Assembly: GCA_023014335.1 (NCBI GenBank)
Contig: JAECYW010000014.1
Location: forward strand, 186,001-250,000
Origin: Galerina marginata
Taxonomy: Eukaryota > Basidiomycota > Agaricomycetes > Agaricales > Galerinaceae
Direction: 5' to 3'
Length of the DNA stretch: 64,000 nt
Made by a program: the position numbers and the translations under genes. Positions 52,919-64,000 of the stretch are shown here, piece by piece. A model generated the notes under the pieces. That model worked only from the letters and a program-made list of their open reading frames with translations. It was not told the DNA's origin and did not search any database. Every line of letters begins with the position of its first letter. Position 1 is the first letter of the stretch.

Positions 52919-54056
52919 TTACTCACAAATGCGCTTGGCGGAGGGCGGTTCGCCATCGAACTCGTCATCATCAATGTAGTTATTCTTGCGTTTAAGTGAA
53001 AAATGACCAGTAGGAACGGAGCGAGGCAACTTGGCTAGTTCCAAGCTTTGCTAATTTTGTTATTTAGTTGATATCGTTCATTTGGAAATTGAGATGACGC
53101 GAACCTTACGAAATTGATCGTCCAGCAACACCAAAGCTCTGGTAGTAAGACAAAGCTGATAAACGCCGGATTCACGAGTAGGAAAGGCTACAAAGGAAAA
53201 TCGAGCCTCTACAATGTCACCGTTCTTGAAATATGCTGGGGTGATAGGGGTTAACCTGTACAATATTTAGCTGGTTTATAACAATGAGTGAAGGAAACCT
53301 TACTTGGCAGCTCCATCCTTACAATAACGACGAAAATAAAGTACCTGATTGTCTTGAATATGATGCATGGACTGAGGCTGGAAGCGGGTCAATGTGTTGT
53401 CTGGATCGACGTCTGGTCCGAATGGAAGGCTCGGGAATGACGAAGTATTCTTTCGCAAGGAAAAATATGGGTTATAAGACACAAGACATGGATGGTTTTC
53501 ATAATGTGGAAATGATGGACGGTCAATTCGACCGTCGGGAATAAAAGATTGAAACTTTTGGACCATTTCATCGATTACAGCGAAGTAACGAAGAAAAACC
53601 TGGCTGGGATCCAATGATGTCAAATGAACCGTCTGTCTCAAATGAGCGGCGCGGTAATTAGCCCTAAATCTATGCGTAAGAGCGGCCCACTGATATGAAA
53701 GAACACTCACGACACTCTAAGCGGAGGTAAATAATGAAGACACATAATACCTCTGGCCCTAAATTCAACTTCTTCTACCTCAATTGAAGAAGCGTCTCTG
53801 AGGCGTAAAGACGGTGGCTCTGCAACTCGATAAACCTCAAAGGCACTGGTCTGAAAACGTGGTTGGAAAAAATCGCAAATTACCAAACGACATCGCACCT
53901 GAAGATCAGTCAAATGCATTGCGCTCCGTTCAGAGGAGGAGCATGGTTCTTGATTCAAAAGCAATTCTAGAGCGATGCCTGACAACGATGAGCAAAACTG
54001 AAATTAAAGTGAATGTGATACCCACTAGCATTCGACTTGGGATAAGATAGGTTCAT
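52919..54056 (-). CDS. unknown agaric protein, family B copy 2
   Basis: Exons on the minus strand: an N-terminal part around 53985 (G-I-A-L-E-L-L-L-N-Q-E-P); after a 48-nt stop-free intron T-S-A-F-E-V-Y-R-V; after an intron ending near 53697 an exon W-A-A-L-T-H-R-F-R to G-A-A-K; then P-A-Y-F-K-N-G-D-I-V-E-A-R and L-T-T-R-A-L-V-L-L-D-D; then a last exon ending L-K-R-K-N-N-Y-I-D-D-D and a TAA at 52919. It aligns with B1 along its length, including the G-D-I-V-E and R-A-L-x-L-L-D-D motifs, the basic/acidic tail, and intron positions. The start (54056 or a nearby exon) is uncertain. It is upstream of A2 on the same strand. Confidence 0.65.
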
Positions 54057-55722
54057 GATGAGAGCTAAAGATTGGCAGAAGAGGTTGAAAAGCGAAAAGG
54101 GAGAATAAAACGTGAAACATTTTAGATTTTTGTATCTTATAGAGCCCAAAGATCTCGAAATGGAAAGAACTACCAAAAAGAACTGAACTGCAGTGGAGTT
54201 AACAACGAACAAAAAGAATGTGGTCCTCACCACGTGCTATAAACTCATTCAAGATGCCAAAGAAAGCTCGAAAAAAAGACGACAAAAGCAAATCAGAAAG
54301 TGTGTGGTAGAACAGGCGAATAAACCCATGTGACGCCGTTTTGAAGGTGCAATACTCTTTTGATCCTCGCATTGTAGAAGTGGACAGTATTTTGTCGCAA
54401 CAAGAAGGCAGACAATAGCTAGCAGATAGGACGTGGAGTACTCGAGCGCCCTAACGGCATGACGTAGACAACGTGGCACGGCGTCATCAGGGTTTATAGG
54501 GGCTTTGCGATATATAATTTCCATATATACGACCGGAATTTCCACGGTATAATTGCGCGACGAATCCTGGGTTTATAAAAACGACTCCCTAAAGGGGACT
54601 CGTAATGCAACAAGCACCTGAACCGAATTGTAAACGGAACACTCCTCAGTCCGAACTGTGCCGATCCGAAGGTCCGAATGCTCACAGAAAACTCCGAATT
54701 TCGAGAGTCCGTCTTTTCGAATAAGAGGCTGACAATGAACGCGGGAGTCAGTTCTCGCGCCCAACTCACGCGCCTCCTTCATCAACGCGTCGCGCTTGTT
54801 CTCCTCCCTGTCGAGGAGCGACAATGCATCTCGCCTGTTAGAAAAATACGTGACATAGATCTTTTGCTTTTCATACGTCTTCCTAAACAAACTATAAATA
54901 CAGCGATTCGAATCGAACACGAAAAAATGGGGCAGTGCTCGAGGCTGTGTTTTTTTTTTCACACGCCTCCCTAAAGCGACCATATTTTTCACTCGCCTTC
55001 CTAAAGGACACTATGTACTGAAACATGGCGTCCAGGCATATAATTCTCACACGGAAGTTGCGACCGGGGTTCAAAATTCCCTTCATAAGGTCTCGTACTT
55101 GCCATGCGTAGCAGTGGCCGACACACCCGCACGTCGAAGTCGAGATTTATGTTCATTGTCAGCAGTAGCAAAAGTGCCGGGCTGCCATCTGCCCATCACC
55201 ATATTTGACAATCCTTCAGATGTTCTAATATCCATGATAGTCACAGCCATTCTGCTCGAGTTTTGGTGGGTTATTCTTTGCCTATAAATGAGGTCACTTA
55301 GATGGACTCACACAGATACAGATTCTAGGAAAGTTTAGCAGTAATACTCCTGGGAGAAACTCTTGTTCCACCACGATGTACTAGCTGAAGGTCTATCATC
55401 GCATGACTGCGGAAGTCTAATGTTATACTGATAGCATGGAAACAATCTGACAACTGTCATGTCCTCTTCTCGTGGTAGATCTACTTGGGTAAATAATCCT
55501 CCCAACTAGTTCAAGCAACGCGCTGGAAGCCTATCACGTCCATCCGAGTCTGACATATTCATCGCACCACCTAAACTCCAACTCCAAATGTATATCTAAC
55601 AGGATGATACGCTTATCATACGAATGTCTTCCCCTTCTTTGGACAATCCTCTATAGCTCAGGAGCTACATACCATCCGGTCTTGAGGACCTATCACGTTC
55701 TTTTCATAGGCAGGCCATCGTT
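54057..55722. other. gene-poor region with a short recurrent motif
   Basis: No spliced gene could be assembled. The words ctccctaaag / cttcctaaa recur at about 54584, 54885, 54967 and 54999, spaced irregularly, suggesting a small degenerate repeat. The ORF at 54573-54992 (-) runs through them. Confidence 0.4.
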
Positions 55723-57419
55723 ATGACTCTCAGGCTCAGGCTAGATCTGGACGCATCGCAGGATTCCAAGACGTTGATATCGCCGATCCAACCGAGCCAG
55801 TTTCTAGTGGAGTCGAATGGGAACCTCGGCGCCGTCGAGGTAGCCACTTTCCTCAGTTTGATTTTATACGGGGTTTCCTTGTCCCAAGGGTACACATATT
55901 TCAGGCGGAGTGGGGACGACAGGTTATCTTTGAAGCTGATGGTCAGTGGTCGTATATTGCAACCATTCGAAAAAAATTCTTATTTGACTGGCTGAAGGTT
56001 TCATTTCTTTTGTAAGTCCGCCTATTAGATCATGGAGCGTGGCGCAATTTATCTGAACTTTATTCACCCATAGATGCTTGGAATCCTTCCACTCTTTCAC
56101 AGCCGGCATGGTCATATACTACGACACAGTCACGAGATGGAAAACAGCCGAAGCCAACTCCTACCCTTTATCAACCAACGTAGTCCTCGAAACGCTCATC
56201 ACGCTCTTAGTCCAGGTACTCTATCCTTCCATTCCATTCCCTCTATCCAACCCTTACCAAACACTGCTTTTGTCCTTGTTTTCGTTTTCGTAGTGCTTCT
56301 TCACCCTTCGCGTCTATCGATTATCCGGAAGACTCTCCGTCAGCATCGCATGTTTCGCTCTGGCCATACTCCGCTTCATCGGCGGCGTCGCCATATCAGT
56401 GGAGAATTTCATGGACGTCCCCAATTCCCCCAACGGTATTGGACTCGTCGTGCGGTTCAGCTGGTTGATCACTTCTGCACTAGCGTGCGGCGGCGCTGCG
56501 GACGTTCTGATTGCCATTTTTATGACATACTATCTGCGCAAATTCGCATCTCCGGCTAATTTGGACTCGTAAGGCCTTCTTCGCCTTTCTGTCCTGCACG
56601 ATTTTTCACTGTTACATTCAGAACGACGGAAGTCATCAATCGTCTTGTCCGATTCGCATTGCGTATGTTTTTTTAAATATTTCGTACTACCCTGCCCTTC
56701 TGCTCACGGTTGTGATACTATCATCTAGAAACAGGGCTGATAACAAGGTGCGTCGCTTTAATGTAGATATCCGTGGTACGAAACTGACGCCGATCTTGTT
56801 AGCATGACTTCTTTGGCCGTAATTAGTTGTGTAAGTAATTTTCTAGATATCGAGGGAGTATAATTTCTCAGTTACCTCATGCTAAAGTTCCAAGCAATGC
56901 CCAATAGTGAGTTTATCACAGTAGTTTCCATACAATTCAAAACCACTAGACTCTCAAAATTCATTCAGTGATTTGGTTCAGCCTCTACATTCTTTTGGCA
57001 AAATGTGAGTATTTCAAACATGGATTCTATGCGTAGTTAACATAACTCGAGTTAGTGTACTCCAACTCCCTGCTTGTATCGTGAGTGATCGACCATTTGA
57101 AATATCTCACGAATAACAACCGTCTTACTCTAGATTAAACGCCCGACCTAGGAAAAAAGCAGCCTCCGACATGGAGAAAACCTATCCGAGCGAACTTATC
57201 TTCGAGTCTCCCGGTTATTCTGGTCCCATCTCGGTGCGTAATTGTGATCTTGGCAATGCCAATTTCACTGGGGTAGCCGGTAACTTGCAACTATGGGCTG
57301 ACGTTGTGGTAGATATCATTCCAGGTTTCTGGTATGGGCAACGTCTCAGAATGGGTGCTGCCTCCGAGTCTGCCTCTTCCTCCGAAAGTTGGTTAATGTG
57401 TTCCTCGAAGATACGCTGA
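55723..57419 (+). CDS. DUF6534-type integral membrane protein, copy 1
   Basis: Exon 1 (55723-55941) encodes L-G-A-V-E-V-A-T-F-L-S-L-I-L-Y-G-V and Y-T-Y-F. Later exons give C-L-E-S-F-H-S-F-T, a long exon with I-A-C-F-A-L-A-I-L-R-F-I-G-G and SWLITSALACGGAADVLIAI, then T-T-E-V-I-N-R-L-V-R-F-A-L, and the diagnostic L-Y-S-N-S-L-L-V-S-L-N-A-R-P near the end. This is the order of the seven-helix agaric DUF6534 family, whose function is unknown. The C-terminus after N-A-R-P is a cytosolic tail ending at 57419. About nine short introns are needed, and the border near 56850 is uncertain. Confidence 0.78.
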
Positions 57420-58366
57420 TTTACTAATGCTAAATGCACATAGTCAATTAGGCGCGAGGAGGTCAGATGAGTCCTTCAAAAGACCCCAGCTTTTGCCCAG
57501 CTTTCAAAAATTTCCCCTCTTTGGTAAATCGTTTGACCGGGTCGAGGTTTTGCCTTCGATGGCCCGTCGTAGACCCCTTCACTATCCTTCAAGACGACTG
57601 TATTCTTTTCTTTTTGTGTATTATTATTGCAAATAGGGCGTGTGGAACATGTATAATTAGTAAAAAGACCTATCAGGACCGCACCGCATCATTTCGACAA
57701 CAATGGGACCATGGAAAGTCCGAGAGTTTAAATGTGCGTACAGAAAGGATTTTGATTGTAGTCAAGCACCTATTCAGACCGTTTTCTGTGTTATTTCTGG
57801 GAGTTCTGAATAAAAGCGCATCCTGCCTTTCCGGCGGAGCACAAATATAGACCAATAAGGATGCGACTCTATTGACCCGGAATGTCGAGGAGTGCTTTAT
57901 AATTCACAGCCCTGTTCTTTTCTCCCATCACATCGCTTGGTTTTCGACTTGGAAGAATGCGCAACTACCCTCAGGCTTCACCCTTGGCCTACTTCATCTT
58001 GGTCTATCTTGATTCTTCTTCCTCGTCGGAGACTCATTGTCGAGGACAGATGACCTCATGACTCGAAATAGAGATCAGAATCTGCGCTGATTCACCTCCG
58101 ATAGACATATCAAAGATTCTACTAGCTGGTCAGCCCCGGTCCATTTGTAGAGCTTCCATTCAGCACCGCCGAGTTGCTGCTGCCCCGATTAATATGTGGT
58201 ATTTCCACGAGTCAGATCAAAGTCGTTTCTATAAATCTTCTGTCAGACGCCTATCCGTTGGCATTATTTCCTTCCTGAAAGCCAGGGTGACGGGTGACCC
58301 ACCAAGCAGGTCTTGAGAACTCTCACAGCATTTCGCCGTCGTTGATACTCTCGTTGATCGCTAAGG
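57420..58366. other. spacer between tandem membrane-protein genes
   Basis: No supported gene. ORFs at 57427-57636 and 57467-57850 have no splicing context. Confidence 0.5.
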
Positions 58367-59864
58367 ATGATTCGCCGCGTTCCTGCTAGTACTGGTACCC
58401 TTGTTCTCGAGTCGGATGAAAACCTTGGCTCGGTGCAAGTGACGACATTTCTTAGTCTCATTCTGTTCGGTATCGTGCTGACGCAAGGATACACTTATTT
58501 CTGGCTAAACTTTGACGATAGACGCGCTTTAAAACTATTGGTGAGGTTCGCTATTCGACACTTGGAAACTCACTGATTCGAACCTTCTAGATGACCTTTC
58601 TTCTGTAATTCAGAACCTTTGTCAAGACAATTCATACTGAACAATATTTCCAGAGTGCTAGAAGCATTCCATTCTTTTACCGCTTCCCAGACAATTTACT
58701 TCGACACAGTCACGAGGTTTAACAGAGCAGAACCCAACTCTTACCCCCTTTCCACCACCGTGGCCATCGAAACCTTGATCACCGTTGTTGTTCAGGTATT
58801 TTCTCCACTCAGAGTTGAGTCGGGCCGCTAACGAGAGCCATCGCAGTCATTTTTTTCTTATCGCATCTACAGAATCTCTGGGAAGCTTACCTTAGGCATT
58901 GCGTGTTTTAGCTTGGCTTTGTGTCGCTTCCTGGGCGGTGTCTACCTGACTGTCCAAAGTTTTTTGGACGTGCCGAGAAATCCTAACGGGTCTATGTTTG
59001 TCCAAAAGTTCAGTTGGCTTATCACCTCTGCTTTAGCCTGCGGTGGTGGAGCAGACGTTCTGATTGCCATATCCATGCTCTACTACTTGCGGAGGTTGGC
59101 TTCGCCACTGAATCTGGAATCGTAAGCGAGAACTAACTAGTAGAGGGAATAATTTAAAGGTTGACATTCTATGAAGAACCACTCAAGTCATCAATCGCCT
59201 TGTTCGATGGTCGTTGCGTGAGTTCGGTCGTGGATATTGTTCCCCCACTTGATCTATAATTCTTTTCTTTCCAGAAACTGGTTTGGTCACAAGGTGCGAA
59301 ATATCAACAGTCAACACCGTCGTATTTTTAATCCCGTCTGCGAACAGTATGACATCTGTGGCAGTCATCGTTTGTGTCGGTGATCCCCTTTTTGAACATG
59401 CGAGCTTCGTGTTGATGTTAACTTTTTATGAATCAAGTTCCAAGCCATGGGAAATAGTAAGTCGAAAAATCTATTCTGCGCAAAACCCCTTCATATTTAC
59501 CCTCTAAAGTGATTTGGTTTGGTCTTTACGTGCTTCTGGCGAAAGGTCAGTCATACTGAGATTTCGTAAACCTGGTGCTTGGGACTCATGTGCACATCCG
59601 TCTGAATCATGATAGTTTATTCCAATTCGCTTCTCGTTTCGTAAGTACATTCCCGACAATTTCTCGCTGTTTACAGTCTCGAATTCAACCGTTGGCAGGC
59701 TCAATGCGCGACCAATCTTACATCGGGAGGCAGCTCCAAGCACACGTATTCAATTTGAATCTGCTCCCCCGATTTCCGTTCGTCCCACCTTTGGCCTAAT
59801 TTTGGACGAAATCTTATGCCCCAATAGGTTTCTTTTAGGACCACTCGACCAGGCGAGTCGATAG
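58367..59864 (+). CDS. DUF6534-type integral membrane protein, copy 2
   Basis: Tandem paralogue of the 55723 gene with the same exon plan. Exon 1 has L-G-S-V-Q-V-T-T-F-L-S-L-I-L-F-G-I-V; later exons have V-L-E-A-F-H-S-F-T-A-S, SWLITSALACGGGADVLIAI, T-T-Q-V-I-N-R-L-V-R-W, and Y-S-N-S-L-L-V-S joined to L-N-A-R-P, with the stop at 59864. Seven hydrophobic segments are expected. The two genes are about 950 bp apart and on the same strand, a classic local duplication. Role unknown, plasma membrane likely. Confidence 0.78.
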
Positions 59865-60119
59865 TGCCTGCACCTTCCGTGCCAAAGGTACGATCTCTTG
59901 AATAACTTTTCGTCGCAACTCGCGTAACTTCACGTTTTCTTCAGTCAAATGAAGCTGCATGTTAAGAGAAATTAGTCAGGCTTTTGCCTTTGGACTGTGA
60001 ATAATTGCGATGTAGAACTCAGTTGAACCTGCCGTTGACTCTCGGACAATCAAAAGGACACTAATGTAATTAATACAAAAGTCGGTGTACAACGAATCTA
60101 TCGTCATAGGAAGAGTAAA

Positions 60120-62428
60120 TCATTCAATACGCCTCACTTTCAACGGCAGCCTGGCGCTAACTTCTCCAACAAGCCTTGGTCTCGGTAAAATCGACGGATG
60201 TTTCTCGACCTTAGTGTTGGGCCCATCAGGTAGTTCGAATGCATAATTTCGAATCAAAACAGATAAAACCGACTAGAATCCAACAATTAGAACCAGGGCC
60301 ACATCACATCACAAAGAGAAGGGAACCGACGAACCTTAAACTCTGTCAACGCGAAACTCCTTCCTAGACAAGTGCGAGGGCCATCCGAGAACGTTAAGAT
60401 ATGACGAGGACCTTGGATTTCCTTCGCTTTAAGGTGATCATCGGGTTCCAACCACCTCTCAGGTCTGAACTCCCTTGAGTCGGGTCCCCAGAACGCCTCC
60501 GCGGAGTTCATGTATCGAATGGGCGAGGTGACTACCGTGCCCTTGCTAATGAAGAGCGATGAAACTTGCTCTCCTGTTGCTGTTGTGACGGGCTCAGAAA
60601 ACGGCATAATGTCGTCTTCGGTTGCCTATGAGCATCCTTCAGAGGAAAATCTAATGTGGGTGTAATAAAGCGACCTACGACACGGGTCGTTTCTCCTACG
60701 GGTGGGTGAAGTCTGAGGACTTCCTGAACGACAGATTCCAGATATGGTAGCCCTGATGAGAGTTGGTCAAAGGAGGGGTCACTTCCTACAAATTCGGATA
60801 ACTCGTCCCGAAGTTTCTGTTGCTTCTCTGGTTGTCTGCAAAGTTCAATAAGTGCCCACTATTGCGAAAGATTAGCATGGTAGGGTGATTTTCTCTTCTG
60901 AGAACTCACTGTAAGGCTGACTGAACGATCAAGATGTAGGCATTAGTAAAGGTTGGGCTAGTGAATATATTGCACACTAACTTGATGTTGTTTCGTAACC
61001 TAGAATTAGGTTTAGTTCAGATAGAATGACACAGGACAAGAAGATTGATATTCATACCGGCCAATAAAAGTACGTTCTTGAGGACAGGGTTAAATACCGT
61101 TGTTAGCAGTTTTACAAATTATACGCTTACCATCTAAAAGTTTTAGATGAAAGGTTATCAACACTGAATATAACAAAACGTACTTGTGCCAAGATTTCTT
61201 CTTGCGACATCCCAAGGGAGGAGCTAGTCGTTTCAGCTTTGACTAAAATCCGATTAGCCTGAGTGATACGTGCCACGTCAAAGTTCAAGCACATACTGAG
61301 AAGTCCGATAATCGACTTATCCTCTGCTACGGATTTTCCTTCTTCCATCTTTCTGTTCCTCGCAAGAAGTTCCCCGGCAATATCCCCCATAGTATTCCTC
61401 AAGCGCGTTAACATTCTATTGCGCTTGGTGGGTAAATTTTGGAGCATCGGAAATACCGGTCCCAAGAAAAAGACAAGGCGCGAGAGGAAACTCGAGTCAC
61501 TGCTTCCAAACGACTCGAATACTTCCACGACGGGCGAAGTTTTACCGTCCAAGGCATGGAAGTCGTGACCAAAACCTGCAATTCCGACCGAGTCGAGCCT
61601 GGGAAGGGTTGTCGATCTTCATTACGAACTGATAAAAAAAGAGCTCACGAAATGTGGTTCATCCTGGAGTTCAAAGGGTATCCATTAGTTTAATTGAACG
61701 TCCTCAAGCTAATTCAGCCACGAACCATTTTTGAACGTCGATCAGGGTTTCACCTGCATCGGCGTCTAAAGCTGAATCCCAAGCTGCTTTCATCTGGAGG
61801 GATATGAGTATTCTGTACACAAGCAGACAAGTAGTATTCACTTTGTACGCCGAGTCATAGAATACGCTGGTCAACTTGCGGATGGCTGCATTGCTGAAGG
61901 CCGGAGACAGGGCTTTGCGTTGTCTATCCTCGGCAAGATAGGTTTATCAGACGATTGCGGGGATTCAAAGGTCAAGGCGTACCTGCGGTGACTTTCACCT
62001 TCAGCCCACAGCAAACCACGCCCAAACTGCTAAAATCAGCAAACGGATCACAGAAGGAACCAGAAACATGTTATATTTACCAGATTCTTGATAAAGGTCC
62101 TGGAAAGTTTGGTCTGAACATAACCAAAGGTTTCCTTGGAGTAGAAGTGGGCACTGGCTCTGGGATCGCAGATAACGATGCGCTTCGACCCAAAACCTCC
62201 AGGAACACGAAATGCGGGCCCATACAGTGACGTCCACCGCTCATAGACAGCACCAGAGTCCTCAGACTCGTTTATCAAACGATATACACCAAAGAGCCAG
62301 CTTGGGTTGGCTGGCCCTTTCAACTTGGTGGTCCTGTCATTTCTGAATCTTCTGACTTTGTTTAGACCGAAGATGAGCAAGGCGGCGAGGATCAAAGGAA
62401 TGGCGATATCAGGGTAGAATTGAGACAT
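60120..62428 (-). CDS. cytochrome P450 monooxygenase
   Basis: Starts M-S-Q-F-Y-P-D-I-A-I-P-L-I-L-A-A-L-L-I-F, an N-terminal membrane anchor for the endoplasmic reticulum, then a Pro-containing hinge. The I-helix motif L-L-A-G-Y-E-T-T-S is split by an intron near 61000. The K-helix region Y-L-E-S-V-V-Q-E-V-L-R-L-H-P gives E-x-x-R, the region W-G-P-D-S-R-E-F-R-P-E-R-W gives the PERF-like motif, and FSDGPRTCLGRSFALTEFK is the haem-binding loop with the axial Cys. The last exon ends V-R-R-I-E at 60120. About ten exons. All catalytic landmarks are present, so it looks functional. The substrate cannot be told. It is convergent with DUF6534 copy 2, 255 bp away. Confidence 0.88.
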
Positions 62429-62462
62429 GGGAGGCTAGGAAGGCTTAACCGCAGCTTGGATG

Positions 62463-62478
62463 ATATATATATATATAA
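62463..62478 (-). promoter_or_regulatory. TATA-like AT repeat upstream of the P450 gene
   Basis: An alternating TA tract about 35-50 bp upstream of the P450 start codon. Confidence 0.4.
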
Positions 62479-62984
62479 CCAAATTTCCCCACCTAATCGT
62501 TGACACCATGTCGACCATATGATCGAGTACCGGCGCCCTTCACAATCTGAACAATCCCATACCCATGAACCGTGCAGGCGTGTCTAAGTTGCCGGTAATG
62601 AAACTTTGTGTGCGGGATGCCAGATTACCCAAGAGCGACTTGATTGGAATAGATCCAAAATTTCTAACTTTAAGGCAATCAAAGGACCCCTGGTTGAAGT
62701 GTCTTTCAATTGTTCAGGTGATTCAGGTTTGTCCACAAAGAATTGAGAGGCGCCAAAATTACGACGAAACGGCGATAAATGAAGGAACGTGGAAGAAATC
62801 AACTCGTATGTCATTACCTTTAGGTCAATCGGGCCGCGATAAACCGCCGTGATCGAGGGTCACGTGAAGAAACTCCCTTGATCAATGACTCGGACATGTT
62901 GACTCCGTATCTTTCATCTTATCATCCAGCAACTAGAACTGTTGTGTTCATTTTCCGCAGAGAGCGTGGCGTAATTTATATACA
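62479..62984. other. divergent promoter region of P450 and TCF25/Rqc1 genes
   Basis: Start codons are 556 bp apart on opposite strands. No further gene is supported here. Confidence 0.45.
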
Positions 62985-64000
62985 ATGCCACCGCGCTTAA
63001 ATAAACGACAGCAAAGAGAACTGGAGGAGCTGGAGGCTTTGAAGTCGTCAAAGCCTTCGGAATCTGTCGACAATCCAAGCGACGAGGAGGATGATCGAGG
63101 TTCTTCGGAGCGTCGTGCAGGCGCCTTTATGAACGTAAGACGTTATCTGATCTGTTTGCCGACAAATTTCGATTAAATTCAGAGAGGTGCAGTTTTTGGC
63201 GCCGGAAGACAGCGAAGAGGAGGATGAAGAGGAGAAACCAACGAAATCGCGCAAAGTAAGCCTGGAATTACTTTCAAAAGTCCTTGAAGCTAATATACCC
63301 CAGCCAAAGAAAAAGAAGAAGAAAGTAACAGAAATCGCAGCTGCTATCGCATCTCCACCTGCGAAAGAGTCGGTCAAGACGGCGAAAGCCAGCACTCCAG
63401 CTCCGCCTCCTCGAAACGAGAAAAAGGCCCAGAAGAAAGCAAGAGCAAAAGAGAAGAAAGCAGCTAACGATGAATTAGATCAGGCTCTAGCAGAGCTTTC
63501 AATGCAGTAAGTGTTATGTTCCTCACTCATTCCTCACTAATAAACCTCCAGATACCCTTCGTCTCAAAAAATCTCGCAAGCGGAGTCCGGGAAGCACTCC
63601 CTCGCGGATCTGCTATCGGTGTCACTGCAGCATCTGGACGGGGAAGCGGAGATGCGTCGATTCTTCGGATCCAGGGTCGTGCAAGCGAACAGAGCGGAAC
63701 AATCTTCGAGTCGGAGGAAAGCACCTGCAGTCAAATCGAACCTCACACGACCTCAACCGACATGGTGGGCAGCGAAAGGTCGTGAAGGACTGTCTCTTCG
63801 CGCTCTTGGTGATGAAGAGACTGGCGAGAAGCTGAAACGACAGGGATGGACACCGATGCAAGAAAAGTGGTGGACTGTGGAGTATAGCAAGAAATACAAG
63901 AGCATGACGAAGGCGTTTATGGATACGGTGCTTTCTGGAGGTGCGTCTGCATGCCTGGGCGATCGTTTACTGCCTAACTCTTCCCGAGATAGACCCTCAA
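62985..64000 (+). CDS. RQC1: TCF25/Rqc1 family protein, ribosome quality control (partial, 5' part)
   Basis: Exon 1 62985-63134 (M-P-P-R-L-N-K-R-Q-Q-R-E-L-E-E-L), exon 2 63187-63506, exon 3 63552-63940, and exon 4 from 63993 cut by the window end. The N-terminus is acidic (P-E-D-S-E-E-E-D-E-E-E) then Lys-rich (P-K-K-K-K-K-K-V), then D-E-L-D-Q-A-L-A-E-L-S. Exon 3 contains the conserved block L-D-G-E-A-E-M-R-R-F-F-G-S-R-V-V, N-L-T-R-P-Q-P-T-W-W and G-L-S-L-R-A-L, and the exon 3/4 join reads L-S-G-G-D-P-Q, as in TCF25/Rqc1. In yeast Rqc1 works with Ltn1 and Rqc2 on stalled 60S subunits. The family assignment rests on motif recall, not on a search. Confidence 0.75.

Noticed and set aside
1..64000. 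CRISPR arrays, operons, ribosome binding sites, tRNA or rRNA genes
   Set aside because: Spliced eukaryotic genes throughout; no regular short repeat-spacer arrays or RNA gene structures were seen.

Overview
This window looks like a chromosome segment of a filamentous basidiomycete, most likely an agaric (Agaricomycetes). The evidence is gene architecture with many short GT..AG introns (about 47-65 bp), Pth11/fungal-rhodopsin-like and DUF6534-type membrane proteins, F-box and RING genes, a microsomal P450, and fungal Helitrons of the DUF6570 / Helitron-like-N / PIF1 type. No prokaryotic features, tRNA or rRNA genes were seen. Exon structures below were assembled by eye from splice signals and reading frame, and no similarity search was run.

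Layout. 0.1-1.2 kb: fungal-rhodopsin-like receptor (-). 1.6-3.4 kb: unclear multi-exon coding remnant (+). 4.5-8.3 kb: a divergent pair of unknown genes, here called B1 (-) and A1 (+). 9.2-11.0 kb: RING-finger gene (-) and F-box-like gene (+), divergent. 11.3-23.3 kb: Helitron 1. Its Rep and helicase halves are split by a 4.68-kb transposon with about 700-bp inverted repeats and a GC-rich core without a recognisable transposase. 23.8-26.1 kb: fragments of host genes (-). 26.8-34.9 kb: Helitron 2, a single uninterrupted 2720-residue Rep-helicase ORF (-). 34.96-42.03 kb: a complete LTR retrotransposon with 458-bp LTRs that look identical and a 5-bp target duplication. It encodes one 1765-residue ORF and no recognisable reverse transcriptase. 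43.7-47.7 kb: small genes, a dispersed repeat pair and a 667-bp hAT-derived element 17 bp upstream of a start codon. 48.0-54.1 kb: a second A/B pair (A2, B2, both -). 55.7-59.9 kb: two tandem DUF6534-type membrane proteins (+). 60.1-62.4 kb: cytochrome P450 (-). 63.0-64.0 kb: start of the TCF25/Rqc1 gene (+), cut by the window end.

The flanks therefore hold ordinary genes. The centre (11-47 kb) is a transposon cluster with nested insertions, partly young (identical LTRs, intact Helitron 2 ORF) and partly disrupted (Helitron 1). The two most unusual items are the reverse-transcriptase-free LTR element with its giant ORF, and the paired A/B gene families, which occur next to each other on both sides of the cluster and keep intron positions and conserved motifs.
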